DNA from: Halosaccharopolyspora lacisalsi
GTDB taxonomy: Bacteria; Actinomycetota; Actinomycetes; Mycobacteriales; Pseudonocardiaceae
NCBI RefSeq assembly: GCF_014137975.1
Contig: NZ_JACGWZ010000001.1
Span: 1,550,001-1,614,000, forward strand
Length of the DNA stretch: 64,000 nt
Direction of reading: 5' to 3'
Positions 33,981-41,505 of the stretch are shown here, one piece after another. Under the pieces are notes generated by a model. The model was not told the DNA's origin. It saw only the letters and a program-made list of their open reading frames with translations, and made no database searches. The position numbers and the translations under genes were made by a program. The stretch's first letter is position 1. Each line of letters begins with the position of its first letter.

Positions 33981-34170
33981 GTGATCGGATGCGGCGGCGC
34001 GGTCGCGGGCGCGGCCGAGATCATCGTGGTGGACGCTGACCCGAAGATGAGCACGGCACGCATCGGCCACATCGCCCTCTCGAACCTTCTCACCGGACGG
34101 GCGGTGCCCACGCCGTCGACGACGACGTCTGGTTCGTCGGCAGCGACGAGTGCGTCATCGTCGATGGGTC
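33981..34170 (+). pseudogene. Fused remnants of a mycothiol-dependent formaldehyde dehydrogenase and an MBL-fold hydrolase
   Basis: The plus strand reads VIGCGGAVAGAAEIIVVDAD followed by PKMSTARIGH, resembling the NAD-binding part of S-(hydroxymethyl)mycothiol dehydrogenase (AVIGCGGVGxAAIAGAxLAGAxxIIAVD). In another frame about 40 bp later come HAVDDDVWFVGSDECVIVDG, matching the N-terminus of MBL-fold hydrolases. Known: these two genes are neighbours in many actinobacteria. Here both are truncated and fused, so this is a deletion scar. The match is by short motifs only. Confidence 0.45.
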
Positions 34171-34470
34171 GGGTGGGCGGCCGTCACTCCGGCTCTGAAA
34201 GTCGGATTCGGGTGGGTGGTGCGCAACTGCCTGGTCCGCTCCTCGGCAGTCCGACGCCCACGCCTGCGACCAGACCTACCCGCCGGCGGTTGTGTCCGCT
34301 GTTCAGCGGTCCGCTGGCGCCTCCCGGTCCGGGTGACACCACCCCCGGATCACGGACGACAGGGGGGAGGGGGGACGCAGTCATGCCGGACCAAGCGACC
34401 GGGACTCCCGGTTGGGGCCGCGAGCAAGGTAATGAGGGTGTTGTGTGCAGCCGATCGGGAGCGAGTCGCT

Positions 34471-34505
34471 CACGAGGCCTCTACCCCCAGTGAAGAGGCC
34501 TCGTG
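34471..34505. terminator. 12-bp inverted repeat in an otherwise empty region
   Basis: CACGAGGCCTCT (34471-34482) and its complement (34494-34505) with an 11-nt loop make a stable hairpin. No gene ends nearby on either strand, so it may be the surviving terminator of a lost gene. Confidence 0.45.
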
Positions 34506-34798
34506 GAGTCGAGCTCGGATGATGAGCGCCACGTCGCGCCCGACCGCTTCGCCGGAACGGCTCCGGTGGACGCGGTTTCCGCGATGGTGCACAGGTCCGG
34601 ACAGTCGGACGTGCTCTGCTCGCCTGCGGGGTCCTGCTGGTTGGTCGATTCGAACGAGTGGTCCTGCGGTCGGTCAGGTATGACCGCATGCCTTGGCCGG
34701 GGTGGGTGATCGGTCAAGAATCTCGTTCAGCGCGATCTCGGTTCCAAGCCCGTCCTCCTTCCTCGCTGTGCCTGACGCGGGCTGTGGGTAGCTCATCG

Positions 34799-34887
34799 TG
34801 TCAGATATTCTTGACGCGCTTGGAAAGGTACGGCCGGATGCATCCGCTGTCAAATATCAGCGACAGTGATGTTGTGGATATTTGACA
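34799..34887. promoter_or_regulatory. Operator region of the XRE-ImmA cluster: TGTCAAATATC inverted repeat plus a third half-site
   Basis: TGTCAAATATC at 34848-34858 is repeated exactly, inverted, at 34877-34887 (18-nt spacer). A related half-site TGTCAGATATT lies at 34799-34809. The distal arm contains TTGACA, which could be a -35 element for the gene starting at 34922. The motif is AT-rich and stands out here. Binding by the XRE regulator is inferred. Confidence 0.7.
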
Positions 34888-34921
34888 TGGATGTGGCTGG
34901 GGGACCGATTGGAGGGTCGGC

Positions 34922-35299
34922 GTGGCAGACGAGGGACGCGAGGCGTTCGCGAGCCGGCTGTACGAACTGATGGACGAGCAGGTCCGGGACGACGGGCGCC
35001 CGTGGTCGATCCCGGCGCTGGCACGTGCGCTGACCGAGCGTGGTCATCCCATCTCCCGGCAGCACCTGCACGGCGTGGCCAACCGGAAGCACGTACCGAC
35101 CTGGGACCTGGTGCGAGCACTCGCCGAACTCTTCGGGACGACGACGGACTCGTTCACGGGGCGCCGATCCGGTGCGGACGACGAACTGCCCGTCCTGCTG
35201 AACAGGGCGGGGGAACTGGACGAGAACGGGCGCGCGGAAGTCGCGGACTTCATCCGGTTCCTGCACCAGAAGCGCAGACGGACCGGTCCGGACGGGTGA
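34922..35299 (+). CDS. XRE-family helix-turn-helix regulator
   Basis: A 125-residue DNA-binding protein. Seen: FASRLYELMDEQVRDDGRPWSIPALARALTERGHPISRQHLHGVANRKHVPTWDLVRALAELFG (about 9-72), an XRE-type HTH with a longer loop, as in EspR-like actinobacterial regulators, then a helical tail LLNRAGELDENGRAEVADFIRFLHQKRRR that probably dimerises. Start GTG 34922 with GGAGGG upstream. First gene of a four-gene plus-strand cluster with an ImmA/IrrE peptidase, a membrane protein and an amidohydrolase. By analogy with ImmR-ImmA pairs, it may be a repressor cleaved by its neighbour, but that is inference. Confidence 0.85.
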   Translation: MADEGREAFASRLYELMDEQVRDDGRPWSIPALARALTERGHPISRQHLHGVANRKHVPTWDLVRALAELFGTTTDSFTGRRSGADDELPVLLNRAGELDENGRAEVADFIRFLHQKRRRTGPDG

Positions 35300-35368
35300 G
35301 ACTCCTGCGGCCGGTGGTGCCGCGGTCGGCCGCGGAAACGGAGTGGTCCGGGTGATCGAGGGAGGAAC

Positions 35369-35908
35369 GTGTCGTTACGGCAGGTCTTGAGGCAGCATCG
35401 GGAGGAGGCCCGGCTGCGGCGGCAGCTGCGTTCGACGCTGCGACGGGCGGGCATCGCGGAACCCACCGACATGCTCGAGGTGTGCGAGCGCCTCAGTGCG
35501 ATCTGGCCGGTGCCGATCGTGGCCGCACCGTTCGATCTGCCCGCGCACGGACCGTTCGGGCTCACCATCCGGTACGCACCGGAGCCGCAGGACGAGGCGA
35601 TCTACATCCTGTATCAGCGGGTGGCGACCCCGTTGCACCAGCAGCACGTCGTGGCGCACGAACTCGGGCACGTTCTCGGCGGTCACCCTCTCGACCCGGT
35701 CGACGATCTGTCCGAGATCGACCCGAACGGCAGCACGGGAACGCTCCGCCGCACCTCGTACAACTCCCGCGTCGAGCGGGAGGCCGAGACGATCGCGACC
35801 GTCCTGCTCGGCCGTGCCGCCGCGCGGGACGGTGTCACCCTGCCGTCGAACGGTGCCCGGGACCACCGGTTGCGGCGCGTGCTTGGAGACAAGGTCGAAT
35901 GGTTGTGA
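35369..35908 (+). CDS. ImmA/IrrE-family zinc metallopeptidase
   Basis: A 179-residue protein. Seen: zinc motif HELGH in QQHVVAHELGHVLGGHPLDP (about 90-109) and a downstream SRVEREAETIATVLLGRAA that supplies the third ligand (Glu), plus DEAIYILYQRVATPLHQ before it. Known: ImmA/IrrE peptidases cleave XRE-type repressors (ImmR, DdrO) to switch on mobile-element or stress genes. The family often has an XRE partner next to it, as here (69-bp gap). Start ATG-equivalent GTG 35369 with GAGGGAGGA upstream. The membrane protein gene overlaps its 3' end by about 10 bp. Confidence 0.88.
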   Translation: MSLRQVLRQHREEARLRRQLRSTLRRAGIAEPTDMLEVCERLSAIWPVPIVAAPFDLPAHGPFGLTIRYAPEPQDEAIYILYQRVATPLHQQHVVAHELGHVLGGHPLDPVDDLSEIDPNGSTGTLRRTSYNSRVEREAETIATVLLGRAAARDGVTLPSNGARDHRLRRVLGDKVEWL

Positions 35909-37080
35909 CGCCGACCGAGGTGCTCGAACTGGGGATGACCGGTTGGTTCGGTTATCGCCTCGCCCGCAGCCCCCGCGACCGCGGGTTGTGGGTCATCGTG
36001 ATCGCGCTGGTGCTGCTGCTGCTCGGTGAAGCGTTCATGATCACCGCGCTGCGGGCGTTGAGCGACGGCGCGATCACTCCTGGCGCGGGCAAGCTCATCC
36101 AGAACTGCGCGCTCGCTCTCGGGTTCTACGCGGTGATGCTGTTCTTCCTGCTGTCGGCGTCCGGGACGCGATACGCCACCGGCCGCGCGGAGGAACGACC
36201 ACGAGTGCCGCTGCGGGGATGGTGGGACGGTGTCGCGGTCGTGGCCGTGTGCGCGGTGCTGTCCCTGTCGATGGCGGCCACCCCGCCGCGACTCCAGGCC
36301 GGTTCCTACCCGGCCAGCGGCCGGTTGCAGGACGCCGCCCTCGAGCGTCCCGAAGTCGTGGCCTTCTACGCGGTGGCTCTCGTCTACTTCACGTACTCCT
36401 GCAGCGCTGCCGCCGTCTGGGCGGTGCGCTACGGGCGCGAGTCCAGCGCCCGCGTGCGGTTCGGGCTGTGGCTGGCAGCGGCGGGCATGGTGCTGTTCGG
36501 CATCGCCTCCGCCGGGCGCGGGCTGTACGTCGCGTCCGCCGGGGTGGGCCTGGCAGTCCCGGACATGCTGGCCACCGGCGCCACGTCGCTCATCGAGATC
36601 GGAGCGGTGCTGTGGATCAGCGGGCTGCTCGCGGTCGGGATCGCCGCACGGTGGGCCACGTTGCGGGTCTGGCTGCACCACCGCCGCCAGTACCGGGCTC
36701 TGCGACCGCTGTGGGCGCGACTGCACCGGGCCTTCCCCGAAGACGCACTCGACCACACCCACCGGGAACCGGGGCAGCTCTGGCGGGACCGGCTCTCCGC
36801 CGCACAGGTGCACCGCGCGTTCTGGCGCCGCGCGATCGAATGCCGCGACGGCCTCTCCAAGCTCAGCCCCTGGCTGCGGGACGTGGGCTGCGACCCCGAT
36901 GCCGATCCGGCCGAGCAGGCTGATGCCGTGCGCCGTGCACTCGAATTGCGCGCGAGCGGGCACACCCCCTCCTCGTCGGCGCCCCTGCTGGTAGCAGCAC
37001 CGACCACGACCACGGCCACTGTGGACACCGATGTGAGCCAGTTGGTCCGACTCGCCCGAGCCCTCGACGCCCACGAGTGA
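35899..37080 (+). CDS. MAB_1171c-like polytopic membrane protein
   Basis: A 393-residue protein. Seen: about seven membrane segments (ELGMTGWFGYRLARSP then WVIVIALVLLLLGEAFMITA, LALGFYAVMLFFLLSASG, DGVAVVAVCAVLSLSMA, VVAFYAVALVYFTYSCSAA, FGLWLAAAGMVLFGIASAGR, VLWISGLLAVGIAARWA) followed by a soluble tail from about residue 265 with LRPLWARLHRAFPEDALD and HRAFWRRAIECRDGLSKLSPWL. Known: this layout matches the actinobacterial family annotated MAB_1171c putative transporter; function unknown, often beside XRE/ImmA genes. ATG 35899 or GTG 35905 (GTGA overlap) could be the start. It may be a sensor or transporter controlled with the upstream pair. Confidence 0.78.
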   Translation: MVVTPTEVLELGMTGWFGYRLARSPRDRGLWVIVIALVLLLLGEAFMITALRALSDGAITPGAGKLIQNCALALGFYAVMLFFLLSASGTRYATGRAEERPRVPLRGWWDGVAVVAVCAVLSLSMAATPPRLQAGSYPASGRLQDAALERPEVVAFYAVALVYFTYSCSAAAVWAVRYGRESSARVRFGLWLAAAGMVLFGIASAGRGLYVASAGVGLAVPDMLATGATSLIEIGAVLWISGLLAVGIAARWATLRVWLHHRRQYRALRPLWARLHRAFPEDALDHTHREPGQLWRDRLSAAQVHRAFWRRAIECRDGLSKLSPWLRDVGCDPDADPAEQADAVRRALELRASGHTPSSSAPLLVAAPTTTTATVDTDVSQLVRLARALDAHE

Positions 37081-37092
37081 AAGCGGACTCCC

Positions 37093-38298
37093 ATGCAACA
37101 GCTCATCACCGCCGACCAGGTGCTGCCCGGCCCGGCCGGGCAGCGGATCGAGGACGGCGCGGTGCTCGTCGACGGGGACACGATCACCGCCGTCGGCCCC
37201 CGTGCCGAAGTCGAACCGCAAGCCGACGACGCGCGGCACCGCACCGCGGTGGGCGGAACCGTGCTGCCCGGACTCGTCAACGCCCACGTCCACCTGTCGT
37301 GGGACGCCGGCTTCGGCATGCTCGACCGCTACCGCGCGGCCGACGACGCGGAACTGCTGCTCGGCATCGCCGGTCGCGCGCAGCAGGCCCTGCGGGCGGG
37401 GGTGACGACTCTGCGGGACCTCGGTGACCGCGACGGGCTGGTGCTGCGGGTGCGCGACGCGATCGACCGCGGTGACCTCGTGGGCCCGCGCCTGCTCGGG
37501 TCCGGCCCGCCGCTGACACCGCCGAGGGGGCACTGCTGGTTCTTCGGCGGCGAAGTCTCCGGAATCGAGGAGATCCGCGACCGCATCCGCGGCAACGCCG
37601 CGCTCGGCGCCGACGTCATCAAGGTGATGGCCTCGGGCGGGGAGATGACCCCCGACTCGCCGCCCACCTGGCAGAGCCAGTTCTCCCCCGAGGACCTGGC
37701 CCTCGTGGTGAAGGAGGCCCACGCGGCCGGGATCCCCGTGGCCGCGCACGCGCACGGCACCGAGGCGATCGCGGCCGCTGCCACGGCCGGCGTGGACACC
37801 ATCGAGCACTGCTCGTGGCAGGGTGCGGAGAACTCCGGCTCGGAACTGCGAGACGAGGTCGCCCGTGAGATCGCCGCGCGGGGGATCGCCGTGTGCCACG
37901 CCTACCCGCCGGACTGGAGGACCTTCCAGCGGATCGTGGTCGGTGAGGAGCGTTCGCAGGCGGCCCTCGACCGGATCCGCTGGATGGACGAGCACGGTAT
38001 CCGGTTCGTGCCCGGCACCGACGGCGGCCTGCCCACGTCGGTGTTCGACGACTACGTCGGCGCGCTGAGCTACTACGTCGACGCGGTCGGCTGGTCTCCC
38101 GCACGCGTGATCGACATGGCCACCAGCGGGGCGGCCCGCGCGCTCGGTCTGGACCGGGTCGGCCGGCTCGCCCCCGGCTACGCCGCGGACCTCCTCGTGG
38201 TCGACGGTGATCCGCTCGCCGACGTGACCGCACTGCACCAGCAGCGGCTCGTGCTCGCCCGGGGGCGTGCGGCCACCCCCGAAACCGCTGTCGGGTAG
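37093..38298 (+). CDS. Amidohydrolase family protein (imidazolonepropionase/prolidase-like)
   Basis: A 401-residue metal-dependent hydrolase. Seen: GTVLPGLVNAHVHLSWD with metal-binding HxH near 64-66, LRAGVTTLRDLGDRDG, carbamylated-Lys candidate in DVIKVMASGG near 180, AAHAHG and IEHCSW histidines, and the catalytic Asp in FVPGTDGG near 315; the C-terminus LAPGYAADLLVVDGDPLADVTAL closes the beta-sandwich. Known: this subgroup hydrolyses imides, dipeptides or N-acyl compounds. Twelve bases after the membrane protein, hence in the same transcript as the XRE-ImmA-membrane genes. The substrate is unknown and is the key to the system. Confidence 0.88.
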   Translation: MQQLITADQVLPGPAGQRIEDGAVLVDGDTITAVGPRAEVEPQADDARHRTAVGGTVLPGLVNAHVHLSWDAGFGMLDRYRAADDAELLLGIAGRAQQALRAGVTTLRDLGDRDGLVLRVRDAIDRGDLVGPRLLGSGPPLTPPRGHCWFFGGEVSGIEEIRDRIRGNAALGADVIKVMASGGEMTPDSPPTWQSQFSPEDLALVVKEAHAAGIPVAAHAHGTEAIAAAATAGVDTIEHCSWQGAENSGSELRDEVAREIAARGIAVCHAYPPDWRTFQRIVVGEERSQAALDRIRWMDEHGIRFVPGTDGGLPTSVFDDYVGALSYYVDAVGWSPARVIDMATSGAARALGLDRVGRLAPGYAADLLVVDGDPLADVTALHQQRLVLARGRAATPETAVG

Positions 38299-38639
38299 AG
38301 CAGGCCGGGCCCGCGCGGGCCCGGGCCAACCACGCCCGTGCTGCGTCGAATTCCGCCGCTGCCAGCTCAGCATCGACCACAGCCGCGTCCACGGTGTACT
38401 TGTCAGGACCATACCGAGTCACCACGCAGACTACGGCGGCCGCTCCGGGAGCGAGGAACTCGCAGGTCGCCGACCATCGGCACAGGAACCGTGTGATCGG
38501 CTCGGGCCAACGCCACGAGCCGCAGCAGCTCCTCGGACTGCTGTCGACGAGTTCGTGCAAACCCCGCCCGGTTGGACCAAGCCTGCCCGTGGCACACGTC
38601 TGCTGACTTGGACCGACGCTCGAGGCAAAGCGTCGATTC
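38299..38639. other. Intergenic, no supported gene
   Basis: After the amidohydrolase stop there is GC-rich sequence with a compact run of G and C around 38305-38325 (CGGGCCCGCGCGGGCCCGGG) that can fold on itself and may terminate transcription. No protein-like frame was seen. Confidence 0.4.
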
Positions 38640-39080
38640 GGAGGTTCAGCCGTGGCGGACGTGGAGCATTACCGAGCAGAACCGGTGCGGGTGTGCATCG
38701 CCCCGGACACAGAAGTACACGCCGTGCCCGCCGTGGTTGGCGTCGTACTGCCCGGGCCGTTTCCGTGTGGGTGGGCTCCGTGCTCGGTGCCGGCTTCCCG
38801 GATGCGGGCGTAGTGACCGTCGAAGTCGCCCTCGGTGACCAAAACGCGTAGTGCTGAAGCGGGAAGTCGATTCCGTGTTCGGCGAACTGGAGCAGGACGG
38901 GTCAGGTGTCCACGGGAATCTCGGAGAGGTATTCCCACAGGTCGCGTACGTTGCCGAAGTGGTGTTCCGGAAGCTGCCGGAGAACTGCGAGCAGCTCCGC
39001 TCGGGATCCGGAATCCTCGGTGGTGGCCAGGATTCCGGACGTGGTCACTGGTGGGACGACGAAGCTTGCTCGATCGCATC
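38640..39080 (-). pseudogene. VOC-family (glyoxalase-like) protein remnant with preceding helical fragment
   Basis: Minus-strand islands in changing frames read AELLAVLRQLPEHHFGNVRD and LWEYLSEIPVDT (ending in a TGA), then LLQFAEHGIDFPLQHYAF, then VTEGDFDGHYARIREAGTEH, then QYDANHGGHGVYFCVRGDAH. The last three give the order of a vicinal-oxygen-chelate domain (FDxxYxRIRExG, NHxGxGVYFxDP). At least two frameshifts and one stop break it. It is clearly decayed. Confidence 0.5.
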
Positions 39081-39143
39081 AAGGACTTCGAGCCTTGAGC
39101 GGAGCAGGGGGATCGGCTGTCCGTCGCGGCTCAAAAACTGACA

Positions 39144-39162
39144 CTGACGTCAATGTAGAGTC
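39144..39162 (+). promoter_or_regulatory. MerR-type box upstream of merR
   Basis: CTGACGTCAATGTAGAGTC, 49 nt before the merR start, recurs with two changes (CTGACGTAAAGGTAGAGTC on the minus strand) upstream of the convergent sulP gene at 41318-41336. The shared orientation relative to each gene suggests one regulator. Confidence 0.7.
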
Positions 39163-39210
39163 GTGGGGACGTGGTCCGGATCGTCGGATCTCGAGCGACA
39201 GGGGCGGCTT

Positions 39211-39669
39211 ATGGTGGATGGATGCTCGGACGGGCGATCATCGGTGGGTACTGGCGGTGTCAGTGCCGTGGGTAGCGAGGAGGGGGCGCGGCTGTTGAGC
39301 GGGCACGCGCAGATCGGTGAGGTCGCCGAGCGCACCGGCCTGTCGTTGCGCACGATCCGCTACTACGAGGAGGTCGGTCTGGTGGTGCCGAGCGCGCGCA
39401 GCCAGGGCGGTTTCCGGCTCTACGCCGAGCCCGACATCGAGCGGCTGGAAGTGATCAAGCGGATGAAGCCGCTGGGGTTCCAGCTCGACGAGATGCGCGA
39501 GCTGCTGGGGATTCTCGATGCCCCGCGCGAGAACGAGCACACGCAGGACGGGCGGAGTCGCCTGCACGAGTTCCGGCAGAAGGCCGAAGATCGGTGTCAG
39601 AGCCTGCGGGCGCAGTTGCACGTGGCCGAGGACTTCTCCGCCACGTTGCGCAAGCGCCTGTCCGAATAG
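39211..39669 (+). CDS. MerR-family regulator, probable controller of the SulP transporter
   Basis: A 152-residue MerR protein. Seen: QIGEVAERTGLSLRTIRYYEEVGLVVPSARSQGGFRLYAEPDIERLEVIKRMKPLGFQLDEMRELLGIL (about 34-102), the standard winged helix plus arm, then a coiled-coil RLHEFRQKAEDRCQSLRAQLHVAEDFSATL. The 33 N-terminal residues are low-complexity, so the true start may be GTG at about 39268. No metal-binding cysteine cluster is visible; one Cys lies in the coiled coil. Convergent with sulP, sharing a box in both promoters. Confidence 0.88.
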   Translation: MVDGCSDGRSSVGTGGVSAVGSEEGARLLSGHAQIGEVAERTGLSLRTIRYYEEVGLVVPSARSQGGFRLYAEPDIERLEVIKRMKPLGFQLDEMRELLGILDAPRENEHTQDGRSRLHEFRQKAEDRCQSLRAQLHVAEDFSATLRKRLSE

Positions 39670-39709
39670 TGCGGCTCGACCGGGTACCTGTAGTGGGAAG
39701 ACCTCCCGC

Positions 39710-39741
39710 ACGGGCGGCAGCGAGAACGCGGTACCGCCCGT
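39710..39741. terminator. Bidirectional hairpin between merR and sulP
   Basis: ACGGGCGG (39710-39717) pairs with CCGCCCGT (39734-39741) across a 16-nt loop, in the 83-bp gap between the convergent merR and sulP stops. Confidence 0.5.
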
Positions 39742-39752
39742 ACGGGTCGGTG

Positions 39753-41243
39753 TCAGTGGCTGCCGAGGTTGCCGGCGAGGGCGCTGTGGCGCTTCTCGCT
39801 GGAGTCGTTCATCCCCGTGATGGTCAGCGTGGTGCCGCGCTGCTCGTACTTCGTGGTGATCGCGTCGAGCGAGGCGACGGTGGAGGCGTCCCAGATGTTG
39901 GCCTCGGACAGGTCGATGACCACGTTCTCCGGATCGTTGGCGTAGTCGAACTGGAACACCAGGTCGTTGCTGGAGGCGAAGAACAGCTGGCCGGTGACCC
40001 GGTAGATCTTGGTGCTGCCGTCGGGGTCGAGGACGCTGTCGACGGACACGAGGTGGGCGACCCGGCGGGCGAAGAGCACCATCGCCGTGAGCACGCCGAC
40101 CACGACGCCGATGGCGAGGTTGTGGGTGAACACGGTGACCGCGACGGTGGCCACCATCACCGCGGTCTCGCTCTTGGGCATCCTGCGCAGCGTGGCGGGG
40201 TGGATGCTGTGCCAGTCGAAGGTCCCCACGGAGACCATGATCATGACCCCGACGAGGGCGGCCATCGGGATCAGCGCGACGACGGGGCCGAGCGCGACCA
40301 CGAGGACGAGCAGGAACAACCCGGCCAGGAAGGTGGACAGCCGGGTGCGGGCACCGGACTTCACGTTGATCATCGTCTGGCCGATCATGGCGCAGCCGCC
40401 CATGCCGCCGAAGAAGCCGGTGACGATGTTGGCCACGCCCTGACCCCAGGACTCGCGGGTCTTGTTGGAGTGGGTGTCGGTGATGCCGTCGACGAGCTTG
40501 GCCGTCATGAGCGATTCCAGCAGGCCGACCAGTGCCATGGCCAGGGCGTACGGGGCGATGACGCGCAGGGTCTCGAAGGTCAGCGGCACGGAGGGCAGCC
40601 CCAGCACCGGCAGACTGCTCGGGAGCTCGCCCTGGTCGCCGACGGTGGGCACGGACATGCTCGCGGCGACGGTGAACGCGGTCAGCGCGACGATGGCCAC
40701 CAGCGGGGCCGGGATGGCCTTGGTCACGCGGGGCAGTCCGACCATCACGGCCAGTCCGACCGCGACCAGGGCGTAGACCGTCCAGGGCACGTCGGTGAGG
40801 TAGGGCAGCTGGGCGGTGAAGATGAGGATGGCCAGGGCGTTGGTGAACCCGACCATGACGCTGCGGGGCAGGAACCGCATGAGCCGGGCGACGCCGAGCC
40901 CACCGAGCAGGGCCTGGATCAGTCCGCCCAGGATGACGGTGGCGATGAGGTACTCCACCCCGTGATCGCGAACGACGGGAGCGACGACCAGGGCGACCGC
41001 GCCGGTGGCTGCTGAGATCATCGCGGGCCGCCCGCCCACGAAGGCCAGGGTCACGGCCATGGTGAACGAGGCGAACAGCCCCACGCGGGGGTCCACGCCG
41101 GCGATGATGGAAAAGGAGATGGCCTCGGGGATCAGGGCCAGTGCGACGACGAGGCCGGCCAGCACCTCGGTGCGCAACACGCGGGGGGACAGCCAGGAGG
41201 GACGCCGGAGACGAGAGCTCAGGGCGGCGGGAAGCGACATCAT
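39753..41243 (-). CDS. SulP-family anion transporter with STAS domain
   Basis: A 496-residue transporter. Seen: [33 protein letters not shown] near 28-60 (SulP signature), [82 protein letters not shown], then a C-terminal STAS domain from about 400 ([20 protein letters not shown] and [21 protein letters not shown]). Known: actinobacterial SulP proteins move sulfate or bicarbonate, usually by sodium or proton symport. ATG 41243, ribosome site weak. The promoter carries the MerR-type box. No carbonic anhydrase or sulfate assimilation gene lies nearby, so the anion is undecided. Confidence 0.92.
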   Translation of the reverse strand: MMSLPAALSSRLRRPSWLSPRVLRTEVLAGLVVALALIPEAISFSIIAGVDPRVGLFASFTMAVTLAFVGGRPAMISAATGAVALVVAPVVRDHGVEYLIATVILGGLIQALLGGLGVARLMRFLPRSVMVGFTNALAILIFTAQLPYLTDVPWTVYALVAVGLAVMVGLPRVTKAIPAPLVAIVALTAFTVAASMSVPTVGDQGELPSSLPVLGLPSVPLTFETLRVIAPYALAMALVGLLESLMTAKLVDGITDTHSNKTRESWGQGVANIVTGFFGGMGGCAMIGQTMINVKSGARTRLSTFLAGLFLLVLVVALGPVVALIPMAALVGVMIMVSVGTFDWHSIHPATLRRMPKSETAVMVATVAVTVFTHNLAIGVVVGVLTAMVLFARRVAHLVSVDSVLDPDGSTKIYRVTGQLFFASSNDLVFQFDYANDPENVVIDLSEANIWDASTVASLDAITTKYEQRGTTLTITGMNDSSEKRHSALAGNLGSH

Positions 41244-41317
41244 CTTCTTTCGTCAGTGGTGAATGCGGAGAAGGGCCCCAGGCGCAGCCACGTCGACGGA
41301 GCTGCGCGGACGGGCGT

Positions 41318-41336
41318 GACTCTACCTTTACGTCAG
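41318..41336 (-). promoter_or_regulatory. MerR-type box upstream of sulP
   Basis: GACTCTACCTTTACGTCAG on the plus strand (CTGACGTAAAGGTAGAGTC in the direction of sulP), 75-93 nt before the sulP start. It matches 17 of 19 positions of the merR box at 39144-39162. Confidence 0.7.
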
Positions 41337-41505
41337 GGCAGAGATGGAGAGAATGTGACCCACGTCGGTTTGTGACGCGGTGCACGGTCCACGGGGCGTC
41401 GTGGTGAGCCGGGCGCGATGTCATCCGCGGCACGGATGAGGCCCGGCCGAACTACTTGGTCGGGCGGTGCGGTCGGGCCTGCGGTCTCCCGTGGGCGGTG
41501 GGTGC

